NCBI RefSeq assembly: GCF_958450345.1
Contig: NC_088782.1
Location: forward strand, 97,041,358-97,105,357
Source: Calliphora vicina
Taxonomy: Eukaryota > Arthropoda > Insecta > Diptera > Calliphoridae
DNA: 64,000 bases
Direction: 5' to 3'
The stretch's first letter is position 1; each line of letters opens with the position of its first letter. The notes under the pieces were generated by a model, which had not been told where the DNA came from, made no database searches, and saw only the letters and a program-made list of their open reading frames with translations. Made by a program: the position numbers and the translations under genes. Shown piece after piece: positions 12,525 through 23,358 of this stretch.

Positions 12525-13147
12525 TATACCCTTCACCTTCGTGAGAAGGGTATTTATAAGTTTGTCATTCCGTGTAATTTCTACATTTTTCATTTCCGAC
12601 CCTATAAAGTATATATATTCTGGATCCTTATAGATAGCGGAGTCGATTAAGCCATGTCCGTCTGTCTGTCTGTTGAAATCAATTTTCTGAAGACCCCAGA
12701 TATCTTCGGGATCCAAATCTTCAATTATAATGTCAGACATGCTTTCGAGAATTTTGCTATTTAAAATCAGCAAAGTCGTTAAACAAATGGCTGAGATATG
12801 AGGAAAAAACGAAGACAACCTCGATTTTTGACCTATATCTGGATTACTAAGACATTAATACAGACAAGATGGATATCTAATGATAGATATTTCAAAGACA
12901 TTTGCAACGACGTATATGAGACCATAGTAAGTTGGACCTACAATGGGTCAAAATCGGAAAAAAAAAATTAACCCGAATTTTTTTTTCCACAAAAAAAAAT
13001 TTAAATAACAATCGAAAAAATTCTTTTTCCAAAAAAATAAAAAAAACAACGTGAAAAAAAATTAAATTTTGTTTACCTAAAAATAATTAAAATTTTGAAG
13101 TATAATTTGGTGAAGGGTATATAAGATTCGGCACAGCCTCTTTTTTT
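12525..13147 (+). mobile_element. DINE-1-like element, family A, copy A2, nested in B1
   Basis: This is the reverse-orientation relative of copy A1. It begins TATACCCTTCACCTTCGTGA, carries GTCTGTCTGTCTG near 12659, and ends GGTGAAGGGTATATAAG followed by a damaged hairpin (GATTCGGCACAGCC, with the second stem arm lost). It sits in a T-run of copy B1; B2 shows the uninterrupted form (TTTTTTATACTCTG at about 20405). Family B sequence does not resume on the right, so a deletion followed the insertion or removed the junction. Confidence 0.8.
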
Positions 13148-14834
13148 GGTATGTACCTTTAAGAAAAAAAAAAAACAGTTTTATTATGCCCTAAGCCCAT
13201 TTATCCTTGAGTTTTACTTTACCAGCTAACTTTTTAGTTCGTTAATTTACTTAGGTAATTAGAAAAATATTGTACAATTAGACGAAAAAATTGTAAATTT
13301 CCCTTTTTCTCCCGAAATTTTGAAATTCCTAAAAACTTAGAACTTCAACAAGTTAACGCTAACGGTAATTATATTTATTTTGGTAAAGGTATCTTAACGG
13401 TAACGGTATTTGTTGTTATTTCGATAACGGTAATTTGATTCTGATTTCAATTATCTATAAAATTTACAAAAAATAATTATAAATTGGCAAAGGTGATATT
13501 TGATAATATTTTAAATGTCATTAAACTGAAACATTAGTCGTGCTTAAAAGGTATTTTTAGGGATAACGGTAGTTTTGCGGTAATGATAGCCAACCTTGGC
13601 AATTTGGTCTGTGGTCGAAAAATCAAACATAATCTAACGTAGATTAGTTTCTCATAATTGATTCATTCTAAAATGAAACTAAATTTTATAATGGGAATTT
13701 ATAAAAAAAAACTACTGAAAATTACTTAATCAATGAATATGACTTTTCACATTTAACTTATGACTGGAATAAGTTTTATATTTAATCATTTACTTATAAA
13801 TTTAAAAATATTTATTCCTTAAAACTGTTCAAACCAAACAATCCACGTTCATTACTCAAATCACGGATCCACTATTAAAATAAAATTTTATTACATTTTT
13901 GTGACTTTTTGTAATTTCCAAAGCTGAGAATAAATTGTTTTGTTTTTCCAAACAACTAAATTATTGTTATCAGCGAGTTAAATTATTTTCAATAAAAAAA
14001 AATCAATTAAAGCAAAAACCGAAAAACAATAAAATATTTTTCTATTCACAGAAAAAATTTAGAAAATTATTAAACATAAATCTAGACAATTTCATTAAAA
14101 TCACAAAAAATATATTAACAAAATCTATTACGTAATTACATTTAAACTTACTCTTACATATGAGTATGACTAGAAAAGTAATAATTAAATTCTAATTTTG
14201 TTTTAAAACAATAAGAAGAGCACACATATAAATTTAAAAGTCATAAATAAATTCCATTTTAATGACCAACAAAATAATAATAATTTCTTAAAAACTTTAT
14301 ATTTTGTTTAGGTTGGTTTTATTTTTCAAACTCTATAGAAAAGCTATAAATTTTTAGACAAATGATGATTTTGTGTTTTAGTAAAATCATGCAGTTAGAA
14401 TTTAAACGAATGTCAAAAGTTAAGTTAGAATTTAAATTAAAAATATATAAATTACTCATGGTTGTTGCATTGGGAAACCAAAGTAACCAACTGGAAATAA
14501 TTTATAAAATAAAACGTGAGATAACAATTAAAACTTAAAAGGAAAATAAATAATATTTTATGAAAAAATAGACATTAAATCATTGAAATATTATACAATT
14601 AATAATCATTTTAATTAATTTATGAAACTTATGGGTAAATATTTTAAATTTATTACTAGATACAGGTTTAAAAACCGTTTTAAAGGAATAAATCGAACAG
14701 TTGACAATGGCCGTTATTGATTTTATGCATATAAAACGGCCAATAGATCCGACACAGAAAATTTAACTATATTCTACAACTTCCTATTGTTTGTCACTGT
14801 TATCTTCTCAGAACATTCAAGTTTGCGATCTAGA
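13148..14834. other. AT-rich non-coding DNA
   Basis: There is no gene. A loosely repeated GGTAACGGTA-like word occurs around 13360-13580. The remainder is A/T-rich with no recognisable element. Confidence 0.5.
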
Positions 14835-14839
14835 CGGAG

Positions 14840-15846
14840 CACAGTGCTTTAAAAACTTTTTTTTGGAAATAATTCGGTATCATGGGAATTATTGGAGATA
14901 TTGTTACGAAATTGTATATGATTTGAGGTGAGATGTTTTCGAGTTGATTAACGTTTGTTCAGCTTCCTAGCGCTAATGGGGGCAAGTACGTAGATCCTCA
15001 AAGTTGGTCACCTAGGGTCTCAAATTTTTTAAAAAAAATCGCCAAAAATCCATTTATGATCCGAATGATCTGAAATTTTGAATATAAATAGTCCTTGGGA
15101 AGATCTACAAAATACGCTTACAAGTATAGGCTATCTCTATTAGCTGAAGAGATATTTAGGTTTATTGATTTTTTTTAATTTTGCTCGATCTGTTTATGGT
15201 TTTTTAGATATGGAGGGCCGAAATTTATTTCTAAAATATCAACTATATTGACGATCAAATTTTAAATAAAATAAAAGCAACTTGCTAACAGTTATCTCTT
15301 CCCTATAAAAAGTTATACGCATTTAAAGTTGGAACTTGTAAAAAGGGCTGTATTTTTTACATTTTTTCTTTTGTAGAAAAAATTTCTTCAGGACTATATA
15401 GAATTTTTATATGATCCGGAAAGATAACTTAATGCAAAAGCGTGTAAAAAAAAATTTGTTAGCAAGTTTCTTTTATTTTATTTAGAATTTCATCGCCAAT
15501 ATAGCTGATATTTTAGAAATAAATTTCGGCCCTCCGTAGGCCCGCCATATCTAAAAAACCATAAAAAGATCGAGCAAATTAAAAAAAATAAATCAGTAAA
15601 CCTGAATATCTCTTCAACTAATCGAGATAACCTACACTTGTAAGCGTATTTTTTGTAGAAAATTTAGACCAGAGGTGAGCAACTTTGAAGGGCTACGTAC
15701 TGGCCCCCATTAGCGCTAGGAAGCTGAACAAACGTAAATCAACTTGAAAACACTTCAGCTCAAACCATGCGAAATTTCGTAAGAATATCTCCAACAGTTG
15801 CCAAGATACCGAATTATTTCCAAAAAAAAGTTTCTAAACCACTGTG
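14840..15846. mobile_element. Transib-like foldback element with CACAGTG ends and 5-bp duplication
   Basis: This 1,007-bp element is a long imperfect inverted repeat. The left end is CACAGTGCTTTAAAAACTTT and the right end is the reverse complement of CACAGTGGTTTAGAAACTTT. The arms run about 14840-15295 and 15432-15846 and stay clearly alignable, for example through AGCTTCCTAGCGCTAATGGG on both arms. CGGAG flanks it on both sides (14835-14839 and 15847-15851). CAC termini with a GC-rich 5-bp duplication are typical of Transib transposons, whose ends resemble the V(D)J signal heptamer CACAGTG; here the heptamer match is exact. No nonamer-like motif at 12 or 23 bp spacing is evident. No transposase is encoded, so it is non-autonomous. 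An alternative is another CAC-ended superfamily with a chance 5-bp match. Confidence 0.75.
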
Positions 15847-16043
15847 CGGAGTGGAATGAAAAAAATTAGCAAAAATAGAGTATTTTAAAAATATATGAGT
15901 GAAATCGGAAAATTGGTACTTGTTTTCTTCTAATACTCATTTAAATTATAATCATAGAATACGAATCTAGTACATTTTTAACTGAGCTAAGAATCAAGGG
16001 TCTATTTGTAGTTTTTAGTGGTAGTTCCAAAAAGCGAGATTTA

Positions 16044-16172
16044 TGTGCTGTTTTTCTATAGCGAACGAGTACCTTGAGTGGAAATTTAACATGTGTTTTG
16101 TTATTGTAACAAAAACAAAATACATGTAAAACGACCACTCAAAGCACTCGTTCGCTATAGAAAAACAGCACA
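16044..16172. mobile_element. Small palindromic MITE with TTA duplication (Harbinger-like)
   Basis: This 129-bp element is nearly a perfect palindrome. Its ends are TGTGCTGTTTTTCTATAGCG and its reverse complement, with identity continuing through GAACGAGT. It is flanked by TTA on both sides (16041-16043 and 16173-16175). A 3-bp TWA duplication suggests PIF/Harbinger. Partial copies lie at 5817-5893 and, diverged, at 51604-51665. Confidence 0.8.
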
Positions 16173-16220
16173 TTAATGTTTTTATGTCATTTTCTAATAT
16201 TTCTTGAGTCTTTATATACT

Positions 16221-16255
16221 AAAACAAGTAAGAAATTATGTTCGGTTAAGCCCTC
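16221..16255 (-). mobile_element. DINE-1-like hairpin end, solo fragment
   Basis: AAAACAAGTAAGAAATTATG followed by TTCGGTTAAGCC resembles the hairpin end of the DINE families here, cut off after one stem arm. It directly adjoins the foldback at 16256 and marks its truncated left edge. Confidence 0.5.
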
Positions 16256-17800
16256 ATTTTGGATTTATTGAGAATATAATAGGGAATAAAAATATGAAAA
16301 TATCTCCTAAAGTTGTTCCGTACCTGAGATTTAAATTTTAAAATTTTCGAGAAAAACAAATTATTTGACCATATTTCGGCGAATGAGTTCAATTTCCTTA
16401 CTGTTATGAATTTTAAGTAGAACCTATTCAGAATATTATAGTCTAGATAATTCTCTGGAATTCGAAAACGTTAAAGCTTAAATCGTGAAGGTCAAAGGTA
16501 AAATTTTTCAATATTTGGGATTTCTAATGGAAAGATAGCAAAATGTTATATATTTTTGGAAGATTTTTATGAAACATACGAAAAATATAACATGAAGTCT
16601 AGTATTTATAATAACAGCACAAAAATTTAAATAACCCTTAATGGCACTTGGGGTTAAAATGACACTCAACTTTTAAAATCACAAAAAATACAGTCAGTGT
16701 GAATGGTGCTAATTTTAATGTTTTTTTTATAATTAAATAAACTGAATCATTAAAGTTATTTTTTAAACTTAATAAATCAAAAGTACACTAAAGGGTTAAA
16801 ACCAATTTTATTCTTCAAAAATCCTCAATAAAATATTAATTACGTTATTAAGGCAAAAATCAGGTATAAACACAATATTTTGCCGTTTAAAAAATGTGTG
16901 GTCAAAATTGTGAAAAAATTTTAAAATCAACTTACTACTATTACACACTATAATATCCTTAAGTTTTCATCATTTAAAAATCAAAATTTTGATTGACAAG
17001 GTTTTTTATGATTTTAAAAGTTTGTGGTAATTTTAACACCAAGTTCCATTAAGGGTTAGTTTCCATTTTTGTGCTGTTATTAAAAATAATAGACTTCATG
17101 TTATATGTTTCTTAAATTTCATTAAATTCGGCCTAAAAATATATAACATTTCGCTATCTGTCCATTAGAAATTTTAAATATTGAAAAATTTGACCTTCAA
17201 GGTTTAAGGGTTAACGTTTTCCGATTTTAGCAAAACTTTCACAGTATATTTTAAATTATCGGGACTATAATACACTAAATACGTTTTACTTAAAATTCAT
17301 AACAGTAAGGAAAATGGTCTTATTCGCAAAATATTGGGAAAAAAATATTTTTTCTCGAAAATTGAAAAATTTAAATCGCAGATACGGATAATCTGTAGAA
17401 GGTATTGATATATTTTTTTTCATATTTTTATTCCTTATTATATTCTCAATAAATTCCAATGTAATGTTAAAAAAAATCTGAAATTTGTTTAACAACATTT
17501 TTAAAAATTTGAAAATGGATATTTGAAACCGCCGTTAAAAAAATATGTAGGTTAACAGTATCCTACGGACACGAAAACTCATACAAAAGTAAATACGTTT
17601 ACATTTTAAGTAAAAATTACCTTTTATTTTAATATTTCTCAAAATATTTAAATTTTTTTTCCTAAATATCTTGTCCAAGTGGCCTGGTCTGGGGAAATTT
17701 TAATAACTTTAACATTTTTTAACCAATTTTTGTCATTTATACATCATTACAACGACAACTACATACACATTTCGATTATTTTGCATGCAATTGCAAACGT
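16256..17800. mobile_element. Large foldback (inverted-repeat) element, family 2
   Basis: Left arm 16256-16690 and right arm about 17015-17470 are reverse complements of each other at moderate identity. Landmarks on both arms include TTCCTTACTGTTATGAATTT, ATAACATGAAGTCTA and TAACAGCACAAAAAT. The spacer of ~325 bp has no open frame. The right arm extends further, to about 17795, as shown by homology to the copy at 24152-24635; the left arm is cut by a DINE end. Termini and target duplication are not visible and there is no coding capacity. Confidence 0.75.
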
Positions 17801-18551
17801 AATTATTTAGTAGCAAAATTTTTACAAAATATTTTAGCAATAATACAGTTTGTGGGTAATTTTGTGCCAAAGGAGAGATTTTTTTACTGCAATTTTCATT
17901 AATATAAATAAATCTACATTTCTGTAAAATAATCCAGAAAGTTAAGGAGTTTCACAAATTTGTTTGGCCTCGATGCCGTTGTCCGATTTGGCTCAAATTT
18001 AGACTTAACTTTTATAATTTTTTTTTTTAAAAAAAAACTACTGCGAAAATTAAAAACATGTTAAGCCTTACTCAACGATAATTTTATTGCGGAATTTCGG
18101 TTTTGCCAGTTTATTTAATAAACTAAACCGTTTTTGAGTTACGCGAATATATGTCATGCAACCTCCTCCATTTTCGAAATAATGGTATATCTCGAAAATA
18201 CGAGCTAACCTAAAAAAAACGGTTAGCACCACTGAATTCAGCGTACCCGAGTTAGTTTCGGCTGCAGGGTGTCCCTCATGACAGAAAATAAAATTGTCAA
18301 TTTCGTGCATAGTTTAATTAACCTACATATCGATGGCTTAATATAAAAAAGGAGCAACTCGAGAAGGAAAAAACTTAATAAAATCCATAAAAGTTTAGAC
18401 ACAAAAAAAGTTTTTATGTAATTTTTAATAAGAAGAGACATCACATTTTATTTCTCATTTAAAATTTATGTTTTTTTATTTTAATGAAGGTATTTAATAT
18501 AACCATTTTTCATTGATATTTTTTGAAAACAAAAATTAGTTACGCCTTTTT
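17801..18551. other. AT-rich non-coding DNA
   Basis: I see nothing recognisable. Short minus-strand open frames at 18068-18444 have no identifiable motif. Confidence 0.5.
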
Positions 18552-20668
18552 TATACCCTCCACCACCATAAGTGGTGAATGAGGGTATATATAAGTTTGT
18601 CATTCCGTGTGTAACATTGAGAAACATTCATCTGAGACCCAACAAAGTATATATATTATTGATCCTTATGAAATTCTAAGCCGATTGAGCTATGTCCGTC
18701 TGTCTGTCTGTCTGTCTCTGTAAAACACGCTCACTTCCAAAATAGACAAACAAAATTGGCAAACTTGCAAGAAAAATGTTTATTGTTCTCCTAAGCAGTT
18801 TGGTATTGAAAATCAGGAATATCGGTTCAGTGGAACCAGAGTTATGAACCAAAATGTGAAACAACCTAAAAAAAAACATGATAATTTTAAAATTGTTTTT
18901 GATATTTGTGCAAATATATTGCAGATAATACCATAAAATTGCACACACGTTATTTTTATGTTAAAAGGACTAACTCTGACGAAAAGTTTAAGAATCGGTC
19001 CATGATTTCTCCTAGCCCCCATACAAATTTCTTCCCGAAATATGGTTATATGGTCTGTAAATGCCTACAAAATTGCAGTATCCACTCAAAATTCATGAAA
19101 AATAAGTTTCGTGCTCAAAAAAATTACAAAACCAAATTTTTTGTGGATCGGCCAATATTTGACCGTAGCCCCCATATAAAGTTAATTTCCGAAAATCACT
19201 TAAATAAGCATAAATGTCTTATAAATATCGCTATTAAGTTGAAATTCGTGATAAATAGTCCCCATGTATACCAAAATTGATGTACCTAATTTTATGAAGA
19301 TCGGCCCATAATTGGTTATAGCACCCATATAAGGACCACTTCCGAAAAACACATTAACCTACATAAATCTTTAAAAAATATCAATATCAAAACAAAATTT
19401 TACATAGAACCATAATTTATATTTAGAAATCATACTACAGGATTTTGTGAATATCGGTCCATATTTAACCATAGCTCCCATATAAGGTCCACTTCCGAAA
19501 ATCAGTTAAGTACTCATAAATCTCTTATAAATATCTTTATCATGCTAAAATTCCACAAAAATGATACTCATATACATAGAAATCACTGTACTAAATTGTA
19601 TGCAGATTGGCCGATAATTGGTCATAGCTCCCCTATAAGGCCCATTTCCGAAAAAGATATTAACCTTAAAAAATATTAAAAACTATTAATATCAAAAGGA
19701 AATTACGCACAGATCAGTAATTTGTATACAGTAATCATACTTCTGGATTTTGTGAATATCGGTCCATATTTGACCATAGCTCCCATATAAGGTCCACTCC
19801 CGAAAATCACTAAAATCCTCATAAATTTCTTACAAATATAGTTATCAGGTTGAAATTAGAAACAAATTTATTCAATATATACAGAAATCGATGAACCAAA
19901 TTTTATGATGATAGGCCCATAATTGGTCATAGCCTCCATATAAGAACCACTTCAGGAAAACACATTAACCTACACAAATATCCAAAAAAATCTGTACTGA
20001 ACCAAAATTTTACACCGATCAGTAATTTGTATCCAAGAATAGTACTACAAGATTTTTTAAATATTGGTCCATAATTCGGCATAGCTCCCATATAAGGTCC
20101 ACTCTTGTTAATAGCGTTGTTTATATGAAATTCTACTAAATTAGCCCTCAAATACTTAGGACCATAATTGGTCATAGCTTCCATATATTGAACCAAAATA
20201 GTACACAGATCAGTAAATTGTATTCAAAAATCATAATACTGTATTTTGTGAATATCGGTACATAATTGGCCACAGCACCCATATAAGTACATAAAAATCA
20301 CGTTAAAATATTTTATGACAATGAAGTCATAATAGGTCATAACTCCCATATAAGTCCCTCAACCAAATATTTTGAAATTTGACCAAATATATTTCTATAC
20401 CCTTTTTTATACTCTGTTTCTTAAATGTTGATCCAAACGTATTAACTAATTATTATATATATAAATTGTTAAATTTCATACGTTCTAATAGGAATTTCAG
20501 TTATAAATTGCTGAATTAGATAAATTTTTTTGTACATTTGAAATAAAATATCTTCTGCGTAAACTAGTCTTTCTAACAATTGTTATATTATTTCAGTTTT
20601 TATACCACCATATTTAGGTGGAGGGTATTTAAGATTCGGCACGGCCGAATATAGTACTCTTACTTGTT
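18552..20668 (+). mobile_element. DINE-1-like element, family B, copy B2 (most complete)
   Basis: This ~2.1-kb copy has both ends. It starts TATACCCTCCACCACCATAA after a T-run. It ends with GGTGGAGGGTATTTAAG, then a hairpin (ATTCGGC ACG GCCGAAT, near 20633-20650), then ATAGTACTCTTACTTGTT. The reverse-complementary TATACCCTCCACC/GGTGGAGGGTA pair forms subterminal inverted repeats. GTCTGTCTGTCTGTCT lies near 18697. The body is the 153-bp array annotated separately. This layout (T-run target, GTCT tract, central array, 3' hairpin) is that of DINE-1/Helentron-associated elements. It encodes nothing. Confidence 0.85.
19017..20350 (+). repeat. 153-bp tandem array inside DINE-B
   Basis: The anchor CCCATATAAGG occurs at 19171, 19324, 19477, 19630, 19782, 19935 and 20087, giving periods of 153, 153, 153, 152, 153 and 152 bp. 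An earlier diverged unit begins near 19017. Typical unit words are GTGAATATCGGTCCATATTTGA, broken here as GTGAATATCGGTCC then ATATTTGACC, followed by TTCCGAAAA. The last three units (about 20180, 20278, 20345) are shortened. Units diverge at many positions but the period is held. B1 and B3 carry the same array with deletions. Confidence 0.85.
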
Positions 20669-20805
20669 ATATTAAGCCATCGATATATAAAATGATTCTA
20701 AAGAAAGTGAATCGCACAGGTGGACTTAATGGCTAATTGTAATAATTTCTATAACAATAGACCTAGAAACATTAAATTAAATGTATTTAGTTTTTAAATA
20801 CTCAC

Positions 20806-21364
20806 TAGAGTATCCAAAACCGAAACCGAAAACCAGTCAACCGGTTTTTTCATCTTTTTAAATACCACCGGTTTCGGTTTTTTTAACCTTTCGGTTTTTT
20901 GACAAACCGGTTTTTGTAAGACGGTTAACCGGTTTTAATGAAATATATTTTCAAAAGCTCATTCAAACATATTTATGAAAAACTTTGATACCATTTTTAA
21001 AAATATTGATTTATTTTATAGATAATTATAGCATTTGACAATATTTCGTAAAAGATATAAAATAATTGGATCAAAATAGAGCCTTAAGAATTCAAAAATG
21101 ATAAATTTCCAAAGATATAGTAGACAATTCTTAACACATTTATTATTAGCGTCCAGAAAAAGAAATAAATTTATGGAGACCTTTTTCATATTAAACAAAA
21201 ATTTAATATAAACCGGTTAACCGGTTTTTTTGAAGACAAAAACTGAAACCGTTTAATCGGTTTTTTTTAAAAGACAATAATCAAAACCGGTTTTTTCAAA
21301 AACACACTTTTTCGGTTAAACCGGAAACCGGTTTTTTAAATTTGCCGGTTTTTTGGACACTCTA
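20806..21364. mobile_element. hAT-type MITE rich in AACCGGTT, 8-bp duplication
   Basis: This 559-bp element has ends TAGAGTATCCAAAACCG and, reverse-complemented on the right, TAGAGTGTCCAAAAAACCGG. ATACTCAC lies on both sides (20798-20805 and 21365-21372), a perfect 8-bp duplication as in hAT elements. Both subterminal regions are packed with CCGGTT/AACCGG words, often doubled as GGTTAACCGGTT. The middle (about 20940-21200) is plain AT-rich DNA without coding capacity. A related fragment is at 34935-35040. Confidence 0.85.
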
Positions 21365-21372
21365 ATACTCAC

Positions 21373-22375
21373 CCTGATAAGAAAAGTACTTCCGTGTAAT
21401 TTGCTTATTAAGTAAATTTTATAATTGTGAATATTATTAAGTTTGAATCAAATATTTATAAAAAAAATCCTCACTACCACCATAATTAAACTTCCCATCA
21501 ATTATGTTTTTAAAATATTTAGAATTTCTTGTTATTATCAGAATCATATTAAAATACTTTTATTGTAACATTAAATCATCAACTAATCACAATTGGCCAA
21601 ATATGGCTTATTGACCATGATTTAAAGAAAAAAAATAAACCTAAATTTTTTACTAAATCAATCAAAATAAACGAAATCAAATAGTTTCAACAGCAGAATA
21701 AAAGTACAACCTAAAAAAACCTACATAACGCCTCTGTATTTAATTAATTTACAATATAAAACTTGAAAAAAAAATCTCTCTGTTTTCAAAAACCCATAAA
21801 AAAGTTTAAGTTATCTGAACTTAAAATCAAAAGTAACAAACAGCCACAAGCCCTAAAATAAACTCCAATGAAAAACCATTAGAAACATCTGGTTGTAATA
21901 GAGCAATTTCACTTTGACTTTGATTTGGAATTTAAGAAAAAAAACAACCTTTAGGGCACCCACCTTTTAATAATCGGACAACCAAATGATTGTAAGTTTC
22001 ACTTAATGCCCTCATAATTATCATATCGCACTCGTAAGTAAACACTTAATTTATTGGAATCTCCACAATGACGTTGGACAGAGCCGTAAGGCAAAGAGGG
22101 AAATTTAATGATGCATTTGAATGATTATAGATTTAATTACAAATACACGTGCATTTGTATATTTCAAAAATATTTTAATTGTTATTATATTTAGAAATAA
22201 TTATTTGTTTTAATAGCTATAATAAAGCTGAAAATTTGAAATTAGTCAACCAAAAAGATTAATAAATGTTTTAGCATGCTTCATTTGCTGCATGTTTTAC
22301 AAGTTAACTCGACGATACTATTTTTTTTTTATTTTAAAAAACAAATACGAACTGCGAATCGTTTTGCTTGTCTGC
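21373..22375. other. AT-rich non-coding DNA
   Basis: There is no gene or recognised repeat. It contains long A/T tracts. Confidence 0.5.
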
Positions 22376-22379
22376 AGAA

Positions 22380-22480
22380 ACACCCAGAGGCTCTGCCAGG
22401 AATCGAACCCGCAACGCCGCAATATTTACCAGAGGATATAAAATCTCCAAATTCAGACCACATCAGTGGGATGGTACCAT
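22380..22480 (-). repeat. Possible tRNA-derived SINE remnant (B box only)
   Basis: The minus strand at 22409-22399 reads GGTTCGATTCC, a perfect RNA polymerase III B box, inside GCGGGTTCGATTCCTGGC. The flanking stem pairs only partly (GCGGG against CCTGG) and no A box is visible upstream, so this is not an intact tRNA. A poly-A/T tract lies downstream on that strand (near 22320-22345), as in a SINE. It could also be chance. Confidence 0.35.
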
Positions 22481-22519
22481 ATCGATGGAAGCCAAATGAC
22501 TTGGTGCAATTTTGGAATG

Positions 22520-22810
22520 TAAGCTCTCATGGAAACGTAATGCTGAGAGTCGAATACTGTAAGAAAAACGTTAGGATGATATTTGGCTCCAAAACACTGA
22601 ATACACACAGTGGTTATAAGACCTATTCTGACCTATGGTGGACATGTCTGGTGGAGAGCGGTGTATACTAAATCATACATCTCCATTCTGTACAAGGTAC
22701 TGAGACTAGTCTGTCTTGCTATTACAGGATCCATGATTTGCTCTCCTCGAACTTTGATAGGACTTTTAGGTGCAGAAATATTACTGGGTCACAAACTCTG
22801 TCCTCTAGGA
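22520..22810 (+). pseudogene. LOA-type non-LTR element fragment (RT thumb)
   Basis: The frame beginning near 22520 reads KLSWKRNAESRI and is then broken by stops. A shifted frame reads VIRPILTYGGHVWWRAV followed by VLRLVCLAITGS. These match the thumb of LOA-type elements (LYTAVVRPILTYGALVWW and RLACLAITGA), and the same block is seen at 54136-53795. It is a short, dead internal fragment with no RT active site. The 131-codon open frame that overlaps it from 22276 is not a real gene. Confidence 0.75.
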
Positions 22811-23358
22811 TGACGCGATATATATCGGATATTTCGAGAACGAAAACAACTTTTGTTTAAATAAATTTTCTTTGCTGACCTTAGCCTCTTGATTCTATTC
22901 AGATTGACCGATACTTTCACCGTTTTCCAAACTGAAATGTTCGCCATCATGCAGCTGCAGAAAAAAAAATATTCTTTTAGGTTTCTCTCATTCTCTTCAT
23001 TCCTAGCTTGAATATATAATAGCTAACCTTACAGGAATATACGATAACTAAATATATCATGAGTATATCTACAATAACCCAGGAGCTATAAGATCTGGAG
23101 CGGAATATTCTCAAGGTCGTCATATTCACAATTACCGATTAGGCAACATAACATATCAAACATTGATCAGATGCCATATTTCAGACTCGAATTTTCAAAG
23201 AGTCTTCGCTAGTACATAAACTATCAAGAGTATATTTGGTATCGTTTGCAGAGAGCAGTTTTCAAAGACGCCTTCTATGATTTCAGATGTCCGAAAAAGT
23301 TACCATGAGATGACTTTTACAGATCTCCTTACTGGACAATTTGCACTGATGAAAAACT
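22811..23358. other. Unassigned DNA, possibly decayed retrotransposon
   Basis: Base composition is less AT-skewed than the surroundings and continues on from the LOA fragment, so decayed LOA sequence is plausible. No motif can be read. Confidence 0.4.

Noticed and set aside
19017..20350. CRISPR-like array
   Set aside because: The whole 153-bp unit is repeated with divergence; there are no short identical repeats with unique spacers, and the setting is eukaryotic.
22276..22671. 131-codon plus-strand open frame
   Set aside because: It joins low-complexity DNA, a possible SINE B box and an out-of-frame part of a LOA thumb. It is not one gene.
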